Shown: positions 23,845-30,162 of the stretch, piece by piece
Position numbering within the stretch: the stretch's first letter is position 1
How the letters are laid out: each line of letters begins with the position of its first letter
Origin: a virus
Length of the DNA: 38,682 nt
Virus record (IMG/VR): IMGVR_UViG_3300025929_000032
Coordinates: 1 to 38,682 of that record
Strand: one strand, 5' to 3'
Made by a program: the position numbers and the translations under genes
The notes under the pieces: model-generated
Databases searched by the model: none
Told to the model about the DNA's origin: nothing
What the model saw: only the letters and a program-made list of their open reading frames with translations

Positions 23845-24185
23845 GGCTGCTCCTTGGTGGCGAGGGCGTCACGTCGCGAGAACCATTCGCATCGGTCGGA
23901 CGACTGAACGAGGTATGACTGCTGGCAAAGGCCGCGCATCAACGCATCGCCAAGCCCGCAGGCCGTCGCCCACAGCGACTCCGCATTAGAGGGGAAGCGC
24001 GGGTAGTTGATGAGCCCGACACAGACACCGGTTTCCGCCCCGCCCGTGTAGATGAACTCTGTCGGCGTGACCGTGACGCAAAGGCCAACGGCAAATGTGT
24101 GTTCGCGGCAGATGCGGCGCGCGTCACTCAAATCGCCCGCAACGTAGATGCTCACCGGGTAGGGAGGGCAAGTTTTGTGTTCCAT
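23841..24185 (-). CDS. Nucleoside-processing-like or unknown small protein
   Basis: 114 residues; ATG 24185 overlaps the upstream stop by one base (TGATG). The opening PPYPVSIYVAGDLSDARRICREH (about 7-29) and the strand TVTPTEFIYTGGAETGVCVGLI resemble small alpha/beta phage proteins in which a regular N-terminal strand-glycine turn precedes a helix. No definite family can be named. The C-terminus is basic and helical. Confidence 0.6.
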   Translation of the reverse strand: MEHKTCPPYPVSIYVAGDLSDARRICREHTFAVGLCVTVTPTEFIYTGGAETGVCVGLINYPRFPSNAESLWATACGLGDALMRGLCQQSYLVQSSDRCEWFSRRDALATKEQP

Positions 24186-24970
24186 CAGGCATTCTCTCCT
24201 TCCGGGGGCACCATGCAATTGCAGCCGCCAATGTCGAGCCGGTCGATGAGGCTGGGCTGTTGCTCGTGGCGTTCACGAAGCTGACGTAGCGTGAGGGGCT
24301 TTGTCTTGCCGCCGGTCCGGTCACGAAGAATAGAAACGTCTTTGCCGGTGAAACGGCGAAAGGCTTCTTCTTTTCCCTCGTGTAGCGCGTAGCGGGCAGC
24401 ACGAGTTTCCAGCAGCCGCACAAACTGGCCTTGCCCGGCTTTGATGCAGAACCCGCCGCAGTTGTCGTGCGGCGCACCTTGGTCGTAAGAGCGCGATAGA
24501 CGAAGCCCGCTCGCCTTCACCAACTCCAGGGCGCGCTCCTTCCAGATTCCGCGCTCGATTAATGGGGAGCGAACGGTCCATGGTGATAGGCGTGCCTGGA
24601 CGCCTTTGAGGCGGTGTTCCTCGTTGGCATCCATGCCAAGGAAAATCACGTCGTTTTCGGGCGTCGTATTGGCGATGCGCCACGCATCAAGGACCTCGCG
24701 TTTCAGAATGCGCGAGCAGTGATCGGCGCGCGAATTGCCGATCATGCGTTCCGAGAAGAACACCTCCCAGGGCGTCCGACCTTCGCAAAGACGAGTAATC
24801 TTAATGCCAAGTTTGCGTTCTACGTCGGCGTTGAACCGATAAAGGTCCTCGTCCTCCATCAGCGTGTCGGCAAAGAGAAGAACGACGTTTTCCCGCCCAA
24901 ACTCCTCAACTGCGAACTGGGCAGAAAGCGCGCTGGCCGCTCCGCCCGAGTATTGAACGATGCAGCGCAT
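24185..24970 (-). CDS. Divergent PP-loop ATPase, PAPS-reductase/DndC-like fold
   Basis: 261 residues; ATG 24970 follows GGGGGAG and overlaps the upstream stop (TGATG). The N-terminus VQYSGGAASAL (5-15) sits where PP-loops have SGGKDS, but the Lys and Asp are replaced by Ala, as in some phage relatives. VLLFADTLMEDEDLYRF (30-46), VIFLGMDANEEHR (108-120) and SPLIERGIWKERALEL (135-150) support the fold. Cysteines at 85, 171, 175, 250 and 252 suggest a metal or Fe-S site (CGGFC; CNC). Possible roles are DNA or nucleotide modification through adenylation; the catalytic capability is uncertain. Confidence 0.75.
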   Translation of the reverse strand: MRCIVQYSGGAASALSAQFAVEEFGRENVVLLFADTLMEDEDLYRFNADVERKLGIKITRLCEGRTPWEVFFSERMIGNSRADHCSRILKREVLDAWRIANTTPENDVIFLGMDANEEHRLKGVQARLSPWTVRSPLIERGIWKERALELVKASGLRLSRSYDQGAPHDNCGGFCIKAGQGQFVRLLETRAARYALHEGKEEAFRRFTGKDVSILRDRTGGKTKPLTLRQLRERHEQQPSLIDRLDIGGCNCMVPPEGENA

Positions 24971-25587
24971 CACCGCTCCCCCTTCTCTGGCGACGAGAGG
25001 GCGGCTTTGAGTGCATCTATGGACGGCTGGCACTTAAAATCCTCGACGCCGACAATCTGCGCGATTTGGTCAAGAGCCTCGCTGATTGATTCGATGCGCG
25101 ACGTATCGAAGTAGGTGCTGCCGCCGGGGACTTCGTCGAGTGCGAACGCAACCCGCAAGGCTAAATCAGAGATCCATGCGATCAGCCTTTCGTCTGGCCC
25201 CGTCCCCGTCGAGGGGAGGGCGGCGAGGAGGTCGCGGATCAGGTTGCGGGCCTTGAGCAAATGGGTTTGCGTCCAGCGGTCGGGATCGCTCAGAACGTCC
25301 GTAAGCTCGCGGTCCACCTTCTCCGCCCGCTCCCGCAGCGCCGCTGCGTCCGGTGCCGGGGTGGGAAAGCCTACGCATTTCCGTGGATCACCAACGAACT
25401 CTTGCGCGGTCGTCTCGGTCGGCGCGGCCTCTATGTGGTCGGCGAGGCGGGTGAGGAGATCGGCTACAAGAACCGTGGCTTTTACGCGAAGGTTGCTCGC
25501 GTTCATTTCGTCGCGGTCGCCATCAGCGCGCCGAATCAGTATCGCTGCTTCCCGCGCCTCTCGCACGAGAGTTTCTGTGGGGGTCAT
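24970..25587 (-). CDS. Helical protein of unknown function
   Basis: 205 residues. Charged helices dominate (TETLVREAREAAILIRRADG; VADLLTRLADHIEAA; LRERAEKVDRELTDVLSDP), and the C-terminus has ISEALDQIAQIVGVEDF. No motif is recognised. The ATG overlaps the HNH gene stop by 4 bases. Likely an accessory protein of the early operon. Confidence 0.66.
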   Translation of the reverse strand: MTPTETLVREAREAAILIRRADGDRDEMNASNLRVKATVLVADLLTRLADHIEAAPTETTAQEFVGDPRKCVGFPTPAPDAAALRERAEKVDRELTDVLSDPDRWTQTHLLKARNLIRDLLAALPSTGTGPDERLIAWISDLALRVAFALDEVPGGSTYFDTSRIESISEALDQIAQIVGVEDFKCQPSIDALKAALSSPEKGER

Positions 25588-26105
25588 TTCACCCTCGCAA
25601 ATTCGCCGAACTGCTGTTTGGCCGCTGCTGCGTAGGCAGCGGCGGCGGCTTCGGGTGTGTCGTAAAGGCCGAGATAGATTAACTTGCGGTTAAAGTGGAT
25701 TTGAGCTTGGAATTTCTGGCAGCCCTTATTGAAGGTGACGCCCTTAAAGCCGCTCGTGTTGTTCTTAAATCGCGCTTTGTTCCCGGCATTCTGTGAGTGC
25801 GTCGCTTCGCGTAGATTCGCCCAGCGGTTGTTCAGGCCGTCGCAGTCGCGATGGTCGATATGGCCGATCGGCCAAGAGCCGGTCATGTAGAGCCATGCGA
25901 GGCGATGGGCGAGATAAGATTCTCCGTTGACGCCGATATAACGATAGTGGGGGCCATGGGAACCGCGCTTGATGTATCCCGCCTCGCTTCCCGCGTGCCC
26001 ATGCGAGCCCAGCGTTATGCGCCATCTCCATACGCCCGTCTCCGGGTCGTAATGGAGGAGAGCAAGCAGCCTCTCATGCGTGAGTCTGATTGATGTCTCG
26101 GTCAT
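25584..26105 (-). CDS. HNH endonuclease with AP2-like domain
   Basis: 173 residues. HNH-type core: YLAHRLAWLYMTGSWP (about 64-79), HIDHRDCDGLNNRWANLREA (about 82-101) and SQNAGNK. A C-terminal AP2-like DNA-binding part follows: TSGFKGVTFNKGCQKFQAQI (about 116-135) and YDTPEAAAAAYAAAA. This domain pair is typical of free-standing homing or nicking endonucleases of phages that copy themselves into allelic sites. The gene is embedded in the operon with an overlap of 4 bases downstream and immediate start-stop contact upstream. No intron is visible. Confidence 0.85.
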   Translation of the reverse strand: MTETSIRLTHERLLALLHYDPETGVWRWRITLGSHGHAGSEAGYIKRGSHGPHYRYIGVNGESYLAHRLAWLYMTGSWPIGHIDHRDCDGLNNRWANLREATHSQNAGNKARFKNNTSGFKGVTFNKGCQKFQAQIHFNRKLIYLGLYDTPEAAAAAYAAAAKQQFGEFARVK

Positions 26106-26390
26106 CTACTCCCCCTTTCCTGTGCGGGCCTTTAGAGCGGCGCGGCCTTCAATGGTTATGACCCATCGCGTTTTGTGGACGGAGTTATGCGGCTCATAGG
26201 TCGTGATGTAGCCGAACACATGGCAGAGACGATGCGCGGGGCCGGACGGCAGCGAGTCGTAAGTCATGCCCCGATACATTCCCAAGCCGATAGCGTCCGT
26301 GGCGGCCTTGATCTCTGCGAGCCATTTCCGATCGCGTGCCCTAAGCGGACGCGCCACGTCCATCGCAGTAAGGCTGGGCTGGACTGTCAT
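26106..26390 (-). CDS. Early-operon protein of unknown function
   Basis: 94 residues; the ATG at 26390 is chosen because GGAGG lies 6 bases upstream and the preceding gene stop overlaps it (TAATG). The first half is helical (RARDRKWLAEIKAATDAIG), then GMYRGMTYDSLPSGPAHRL and a beta-like end (TRWVITIEGRAAL) reminiscent of small winged-helix proteins. Function unknown. Confidence 0.66.
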   Translation of the reverse strand: MTVQPSLTAMDVARPLRARDRKWLAEIKAATDAIGLGMYRGMTYDSLPSGPAHRLCHVFGYITTYEPHNSVHKTRWVITIEGRAALKARTGKGE

Positions 26391-26512
26391 TAAAACCTCC
26401 ACCGATCGCCATGTTCCTCATCGGGCCAAATCCATGCCGTCACGATCAACGCGACGACAACGAATCCAATCGCGGCGAAAGCGGCTTCGAGGTAGGGGAA
26501 AAGGGTGGTCAT
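26390..26512 (-). CDS. 40-aa single-pass membrane peptide
   Basis: 40 residues, with the ATG at 26512 inside the end of the upstream gene and the stop sharing a base with the next start. A hydrophobic helix (AAFAAIGFVVVALIVTAWIW, residues 10-29) precedes a charged tail ending DRWRF. A membrane peptide of unknown role; tight overlaps favour real translation. Confidence 0.58.
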   Translation of the reverse strand: MTTLFPYLEAAFAAIGFVVVALIVTAWIWPDEEHGDRWRF

Positions 26513-26928
26513 GCGATCATGTCCTGTATTTCCTTGCGCATCTGTTCGTTCGTAATGCCGGGCAGCCAGCGTTCGCAAACGGCGTTGATCGCGGCATCGA
26601 AGAACGGAACGAAATCGGCTTGGCTCATGTTGGCAAAGCTGATGCTCTTGGCCTCGGTGATGACTTCCCCGGTTCCCGGTATCACCATGATCTCGACATG
26701 CCCGGTGGCCCATTTGACGGCCTTCAAAGCGGCCTTCGTGGTCGGGAAACATCCGGCGTTGACGAGCATTTTGAGGAGCGCAAATAGGAGCCGGTGCTGA
26801 TTGGGATTGCGGGCCGTCGTGATCTCGAAATACGCCACCCGTCCCAACGGCACCCGGCGAAACTCCTCCTCCGCTTCATGGTCGGCGGGGATGAAACCGG
26901 ATGCCGTGCGGCGGGCCAACATGCGCAT
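26509..26928 (-). CDS. DUF1367-like protein
   Basis: 139 residues; the ATG at 26928 overlaps the upstream stop (TAATG), so the longer frame is rejected. The pattern TASGFIPADHEAEEEFRRVPLG (about 8-29), then VAYFEITTARNPNQHRLLFALLKMLVNAG (about 31-59) is typical of DUF1367 proteins that occur in recombination/replication neighbourhoods of temperate phages. The second half has KAVKWATGHVEIMVIPGTG. It probably assists recombination or nucleic-acid handling; the exact role is unknown. Confidence 0.78.
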   Translation of the reverse strand: MRMLARRTASGFIPADHEAEEEFRRVPLGRVAYFEITTARNPNQHRLLFALLKMLVNAGCFPTTKAALKAVKWATGHVEIMVIPGTGEVITEAKSISFANMSQADFVPFFDAAINAVCERWLPGITNEQMRKEIQDMIA

Positions 26929-27173
26929 TAGAACGGGATGGCGTCGGAATCGCGGGCATCGGCCGACTCCGCCTTCTTGCGCGGATCGCTGATTTTCCCA
27001 GAGTAGAAACCGCCGTTCGATCCGTCGCGCTTCCACATGGCGAGTTCGACTTTCTCCCCGGCTTTCAGATCCCGGTGGGCGAGCACATACCCGCGCATGT
27101 CCGGGGCCTTTTCATTCCCGCGCTTGTCGTTGGGGAAAATCGCGGCGTCGCCGTTCTTCGGTTCGTAGGCCAT
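26928..27173 (-). CDS. Small protein with SSB-like acidic C-terminal tail
   Basis: 81 residues. TAGGAG precedes the ATG, overlapping the stop of the Erf gene region. The middle has APDMRGYVLAHRDLKAGEKV and ELAMWKRDGSNGGFYSGKIS, possibly a small beta-barrel, and the C-terminus SADARDSDAIPF resembles the DDDIPF tail by which bacterial SSB recruits partners. Together with the neighbouring Erf-like gene this suggests a single-stranded DNA-binding or partner-recruiting protein. The OB fold itself is not demonstrated. Confidence 0.6.
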   Translation of the reverse strand: MAYEPKNGDAAIFPNDKRGNEKAPDMRGYVLAHRDLKAGEKVELAMWKRDGSNGGFYSGKISDPRKKAESADARDSDAIPF

Positions 27174-27181
27174 GTTTTCTC

Positions 27182-27868
27182 CTAAGCCGCTTGAAGCGGG
27201 TTGTTGGAAAGGGCGGTTTCCTGATCCATCAGGACGGCCTCCAGGCGGTCATACCAATCGGGGAGGTCCACCTGAGCCTGATCGACAATCGCTTTGTTGT
27301 CGGCCCATACGCCCTGCGCAGTGGGAAGATCGGTGCAATCCTTGAGGTCTTTGACCAAGGCCGTGATGGCGTTCTTGAGCGCCATCTTCTTCAGCGGTCC
27401 CGTCCAGGCATTGGACGGCGCATCCCGCGCTCCGTCGTTGACGGAGAACGTCTCCTTGGGGGTGCGGGGCTGATTGCCGGACGCCACGTTGCCGTCGTCA
27501 TCTTCCGGTGCCACGCCGACGATGGCCGCCAGTGCATACCGACGGGCGTAGGTGATTGCCGAACCAACGCCCTGCGGATCGTTCTTGACCGGCTTCAGCG
27601 TCAGCCGCCCGCGAATCCACTCCCCAGAAGAATGGGAAAGCGTCGTGACGACGGTCGCGCCATCCGGGCTGTCTTCGGTCGTCTGGATGACCGAAAGCCC
27701 GTGGGTCGAAAGCTGATCCCGGCAGGCATCCCAAACCGATGCCAAATCGGCGTATTTCGATTTGAAGAACGGGTTAGCCGTGTCCTTGGCCGCGCCCTTG
27801 ATCTTGCCCTGCGCCTTCGACAGTGCCTCGGACAGCTTGGCGATCGATTCGCTTTGCATGTCGCTCAT
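27182..27868 (-). CDS. erf: Erf-type single-strand annealing protein
   Basis: 228 residues. The N-terminal domain is typical of the ERF superfamily: KLSEALSKAQGKIKGAAKD (about 10-28), NPFFKSKYADLASVWDACRDQL (about 32-53), GLSVIQTTEDS, LSHSSGEWIRGRL and QGVGSAITYARRYALAAIVGV (about 99-118) followed by DDDGN. These proteins anneal complementary strands in phage recombination and help circularise DNA. The C-terminal 90 residues are variable and helical. It starts in the ATGA overlap with the small protein upstream. Confidence 0.92.
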   Translation of the reverse strand: MSDMQSESIAKLSEALSKAQGKIKGAAKDTANPFFKSKYADLASVWDACRDQLSTHGLSVIQTTEDSPDGATVVTTLSHSSGEWIRGRLTLKPVKNDPQGVGSAITYARRYALAAIVGVAPEDDDGNVASGNQPRTPKETFSVNDGARDAPSNAWTGPLKKMALKNAITALVKDLKDCTDLPTAQGVWADNKAIVDQAQVDLPDWYDRLEAVLMDQETALSNNPLQAA

Positions 27869-28038
27869 GTGAAACTCCTTTCCGTTTCGTGTGCCGCTTC
27901 GATTTCCGCGTCTATGTCGGATTCCGCATATCCGAGAGCCGACAGCCGCGCCCGAAATTCATGCTCGGTAATCTCGCCCGATCCGAACAGGTCACAGGCG
28001 CGCTCGTATTTGACGAGCCAGAGCTGTCCGGTTCCCAC
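27865..28038 (-). CDS. 57-aa protein of unknown function
   Basis: 57 residues from GTG 28038 to TGA 27865. AAGGAGG lies 10 bases upstream, and the start overlaps the upstream stop (TAGTG). It reads as a helical protein with LVKYERACDLFGSGEITEH and RARLSALGYAESDIDAEIEA, the second half resembling helix-turn-helix or UBA-like folds. It overlaps the erf start by 4 bases. Function unknown. Confidence 0.62.
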   Translation of the reverse strand: MGTGQLWLVKYERACDLFGSGEITEHEFRARLSALGYAESDIDAEIEAAHETERSFT

Positions 28039-28214
28039 TACGCCGCCTCCTTAACGAAAGTGTAAGGGATGCCCGCGAGGAGCGTGCCGTCGGGAAGGCG
28101 CACGTCATAGCGGGGCTCGGATTCGATGGTGCGTCCGACAAGAACGGCCTGTTTCCACTCGACGATATTCCCGGCCAGGATTCCGACCTTCACGGGCTTG
28201 AGAAGAGCTATCAT
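28038..28214 (-). CDS. 58-aa small beta-rich protein
   Basis: 58 residues from ATG 28214 to TAG 28038. The segment KQAVLVGRTIESEPRYDVRLPDG (about 21-43) resembles the corresponding part of the next protein upstream (28211-28447), suggesting a small SH3-like barrel and a tandem duplication. It overlaps that gene by ATGA. Its 3' end carries the AAGGAGG SD for the next gene. Confidence 0.6.
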   Translation of the reverse strand: MIALLKPVKVGILAGNIVEWKQAVLVGRTIESEPRYDVRLPDGTLLAGIPYTFVKEAA

Positions 28215-28447
28215 GCTGCGCTCCCTTCATTCGGGTTGAATGGATAGGCGTTGTTCACCACCAGCCGGAGATACGGCCGCGCCATCGGACGGGCGGGGAT
28301 CAAATGGTATCCAAGGCACTTGACCTCGGAGCCATCGTCCAGCCGGACGCGGTAGAGCGGGATGCCCATCGAAGATGCGATGCCGATGACGGTCCCATGC
28401 CGGTCGATTTCATCGACGTAGACGCGATCCGTGAGAGCGGGCGCCAT
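28211..28447 (-). CDS. 78-aa small beta-rich protein
   Basis: 78 residues. VYVDEIDRHGTVIGIAS (about 9-25), then PLYRVRLDDGSEVKCLGYHLIPA form strands of a small barrel, similar in order to the 58-aa neighbour. The C-terminal PYLRLVVNNAYPFNPNEG may pack on the barrel. It overlaps the following gene by 4 bases and the preceding stop by one (TAATG). Function unknown. Confidence 0.64.
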   Translation of the reverse strand: MAPALTDRVYVDEIDRHGTVIGIASSMGIPLYRVRLDDGSEVKCLGYHLIPARPMARPYLRLVVNNAYPFNPNEGSAA

Positions 28448-28533
28448 TATTGCGGCACCGCGAGACAGGCCAGCGCAAGTAAGAGCGCAGCGGCGAGCCC
28501 GAAGGAAACGATGGAGCTGAAGAGGGTGCGCAT
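28447..28533 (-). CDS. 28-aa hydrophobic peptide
   Basis: 28 residues: MRTLFSSIVSFGLAAALLLA and a short LACLAVPQ end, from ATG 28533 to TAA 28447. It overlaps the upstream stop (TGATG) and the downstream start (TAATG), the coupling style of its neighbours, which is the chief evidence. It resembles a membrane peptide or a signal-like peptide; a lipobox-like LACLA is present but a short lipoprotein is not convincing. Confidence 0.5.
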   Translation of the reverse strand: MRTLFSSIVSFGLAAALLLALACLAVPQ

Positions 28534-28778
28534 CACGCCACCTGCTTCGCCAGCATCAGCGCGTGGAACCGATCCAGGCCGCTCAGATATGCGGTGCTGA
28601 CCGCCGCCTGACCCTTCAACACCGGCTCGGGGTCGCGGTAGCTCGGGAAGGGCTCCTTGGGGCTATCAAGCCACTCGCGGATTTCCGCGCAAGTCGCCTG
28701 ATCGGATTCCATGCGCTGATGGAGATATTCGGCGCGGGAGCGGGTTGGCTGATTGAGGAGTGGGCTTGAGGCGGGCAT
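28533..28778 (-). CDS. 81-aa protein of unknown function
   Basis: 81 residues. Polar N-terminus (MPASSPLLNQPTRSRAEYL), a helix with CAEIREWLDSPKEPFPS and a C-terminal helix ALMLAKQVA. GGAGAGACG-like SD upstream. It is the second gene of the leftward operon and is unlike any family I recognise. Confidence 0.64.
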   Translation of the reverse strand: MPASSPLLNQPTRSRAEYLHQRMESDQATCAEIREWLDSPKEPFPSYRDPEPVLKGQAAVSTAYLSGLDRFHALMLAKQVA

Positions 28779-28799
28779 CTTCGTCTCTCCGAGGGTGGG

Positions 28800-29108
28800 T
28801 TAGACCTTTGGCCCGAAGGCATAGCTGTCGCGCCACGGCGTTGCCGTCTCGGCAAGCTGCGTGATCGTGATGCCGTCCAGAAATGCTTTCGTGCGGGCTT
28901 TGCGCGCTTCATGCGCCGCAAGCTGTTCGGCCGTCATATCGAGCGTGGAGATAACGCAGCCGTTACGCTTGCCCATCTTTGCGTTCGCAAAACTCTCAGC
29001 CGCATCGCGGCTATCGAACAGACGGGACTTCGGGGCCTGCGCGCCCTGCATCCATGTCACGCGGAAGTCGCACTCGCCTGCGCGGTCGATTTCAACTGTA
29101 TGCGCCAT
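28800..29108 (-). CDS. First gene of leftward operon, small protein of unknown function
   Basis: 102 residues; ATG 29108 follows GGAGAGAACG. MAHTVEIDRAGECDFRVTWMQG is strand-rich, then SRLFDSRDAAESFANAKMGK and an Ala/Glu helix (AAHEARKARTKAFLDGI). As the promoter-proximal gene behind the operators it should be among the first products after induction. Function unknown. Confidence 0.66.
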   Translation of the reverse strand: MAHTVEIDRAGECDFRVTWMQGAQAPKSRLFDSRDAAESFANAKMGKRNGCVISTLDMTAEQLAAHEARKARTKAFLDGITITQLAETATPWRDSYAFGPKV

Positions 29109-29152
29109 CGTTCTCTCCATGGGGGCGGCTCCTGCGCCCCTGCGATGGCTCT

Positions 29153-29198
29153 ACAAATCGCATAATCATCGAAACCTGTCAATGCAATTTGCATAATC
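29153..29198 (-). promoter_or_regulatory. Leftward early promoter (pL-like) with two operators
   Basis: Within 136 bases between the operon start and the repressor stop lies TTGACA on the - strand (29182-29177), flanked by two similar 15-base repeats, 29153-29167 and 29184-29198, both ending GCATAATC on the + strand and 31 bases apart (about three helical turns). The second includes the near-palindrome ATGCAATTTGCAT (29182-29194). A -10 at the usual distance is weak. These fit repressor operators overlapping the promoter. Confidence 0.6.
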
Positions 29199-29244
29199 CA
29201 TGGACGAATTTATGACCGGCTAAAAAGCCAGTATTCACAGGGTT

Positions 29245-29889
29245 TTATGCCTTGGCGACGTATCGGACGCGAGAGGCCCAGACGATTTTTACATCCCGGA
29301 TCGGGGTCGCGTTGTGGCTGTTGAGGCTGAAATATCCGGGCTTGGACCCGACCTCTAAGGTCTTGACATACATTTCGTCGGTTTCGAGTTTCACGACAAC
29401 CTCTCGGCCGATCAGCTCTTTGGGCGGCTCGTGCTCGCCGTAGAAAAGGATATCGCCGTCGCGATACGCGGGATACATCGAATCGCCACGCACCTTGACA
29501 GCAACTAATCCTCGATCGCTGGCGCCTGGAGGCGCATCCACCGGATCGAGCCCAGCGCCTCGTGAATGGTCATCTATTGGAAAGATTTTTTGACCCGCCC
29601 CGATAAAGCCTGCGATTTCTATCTTGTTTGAGGCTGTAGGCTGGCCTTCACCCGTTAACAACCATTCAACATTGACGCCGAATTTAGCTGAATAAAACCG
29701 GACGTGCTTAACAAATCCCCGTGAACCGTTTTCATGGGCTAAATAGGTTTGTTCTTTGAGCCGCAGTTTTTCGGCCGCCGCCGTAGCAGTAGAAAATTGC
29801 GCATGGGCGCGAGCCCAGCGAAGGCGTTTCGCTCTGGCGTGACGTTCTGCGATTTCGTGTTTGTTTTCAGGCACCCCCGCACTATGCAT
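29245..29889 (-). CDS. LexA-like CI repressor with S24 peptidase domain
   Basis: 214 residues from ATG 29889 (29904 is also possible). An N-terminal DNA-binding region (about 15-60) leads to a LexA/CI-type C-terminal domain: a likely cleavage Ala93-Gly94 in IEIAGFIG, Ser137 in VRGDSMYP, and Lys176 in MYVKTLEV, 39 residues later. Self-cleavage on RecA activation would induce the prophage. No good SD precedes either start, suggesting weak or near-leaderless translation. Its start codon lies inside the operator-like TATGCATA at 29883-29890, implying autoregulation. Confidence 0.9.
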   Translation of the reverse strand: MHSAGVPENKHEIAERHARAKRLRWARAHAQFSTATAAAEKLRLKEQTYLAHENGSRGFVKHVRFYSAKFGVNVEWLLTGEGQPTASNKIEIAGFIGAGQKIFPIDDHSRGAGLDPVDAPPGASDRGLVAVKVRGDSMYPAYRDGDILFYGEHEPPKELIGREVVVKLETDEMYVKTLEVGSKPGYFSLNSHNATPIRDVKIVWASRVRYVAKA

Positions 29890-29958
29890 ATTCCCGCTAT
29901 GCATTGGGCGTTGCGATGCTTGACTTTCGGTTATGCGTTTTGTAGTGTTGCCTGACAA
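29883..29958. promoter_or_regulatory. Divergent promoters and operators between repressor and Cro-like gene
   Basis: Rightward promoter: TTGACT (29920-29925), 17-base gap, TAGTGT (29943-29948). Leftward repressor promoter: TTGTCA (- strand of 29953-29958), 17-base gap, CATAAC (- strand of 29930-29935). They overlap. The 15-mer GGTTATGCGTTTTGT (29929-29943) matches the reverse of the operator at 29153-29167 in 13 of 15 bases. Two TATGCAT elements lie at 29883-29889 and 29898-29904. This is a classic repressor/Cro switch layout. Confidence 0.65.
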
Positions 29959-29967
29959 AGGACGCTC

Positions 29968-30162
29968 ATGAACCATACTCGAATCATCCGCCTCTGGAAG
30001 TCCGCGAAGGAAATGTCCGACGCTTTTCAGGTGCCTTACCAGACGGCCGCCGCGTGGCGGGCCAGAGGCAGAATCCCGTCGAAACATTGGAAAAGGGCGG
30101 TTGAGCTTGCGAGCCATAAGGGCCGGAAGATAACCCTTCTACATTTTGTAGAGGCCGCATGA
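29968..30162 (+). CDS. Cro-like regulator
   Basis: 64 residues with AAAGGA upstream. The segment KSAKEMSDAFQVPYQTAAAW (about 11-30) is a helix-turn-helix, followed by RGRIPSKHWKRAVELASHKG, a pattern of small Cro/YdaS-type proteins. It is the first gene transcribed rightward, divergent from the repressor, where lambdoid phages have cro. It should bind the same operators and favour lytic growth. It overlaps the next gene by 4 bases. Confidence 0.78.
   Translation: MNHTRIIRLWKSAKEMSDAFQVPYQTAAAWRARGRIPSKHWKRAVELASHKGRKITLLHFVEAA

Noticed and set aside
29214-29232. GGCT-AAAA-AGCC hairpin after the repressor gene as terminator
   Set aside because: The stem is only four base pairs and no T-run follows in either direction.
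29246-29251. TTATGC near the repressor end as another operator
   Set aside because: It is the reverse of GCATAA made by the last Ala codon and stop of the gene; no wider match.
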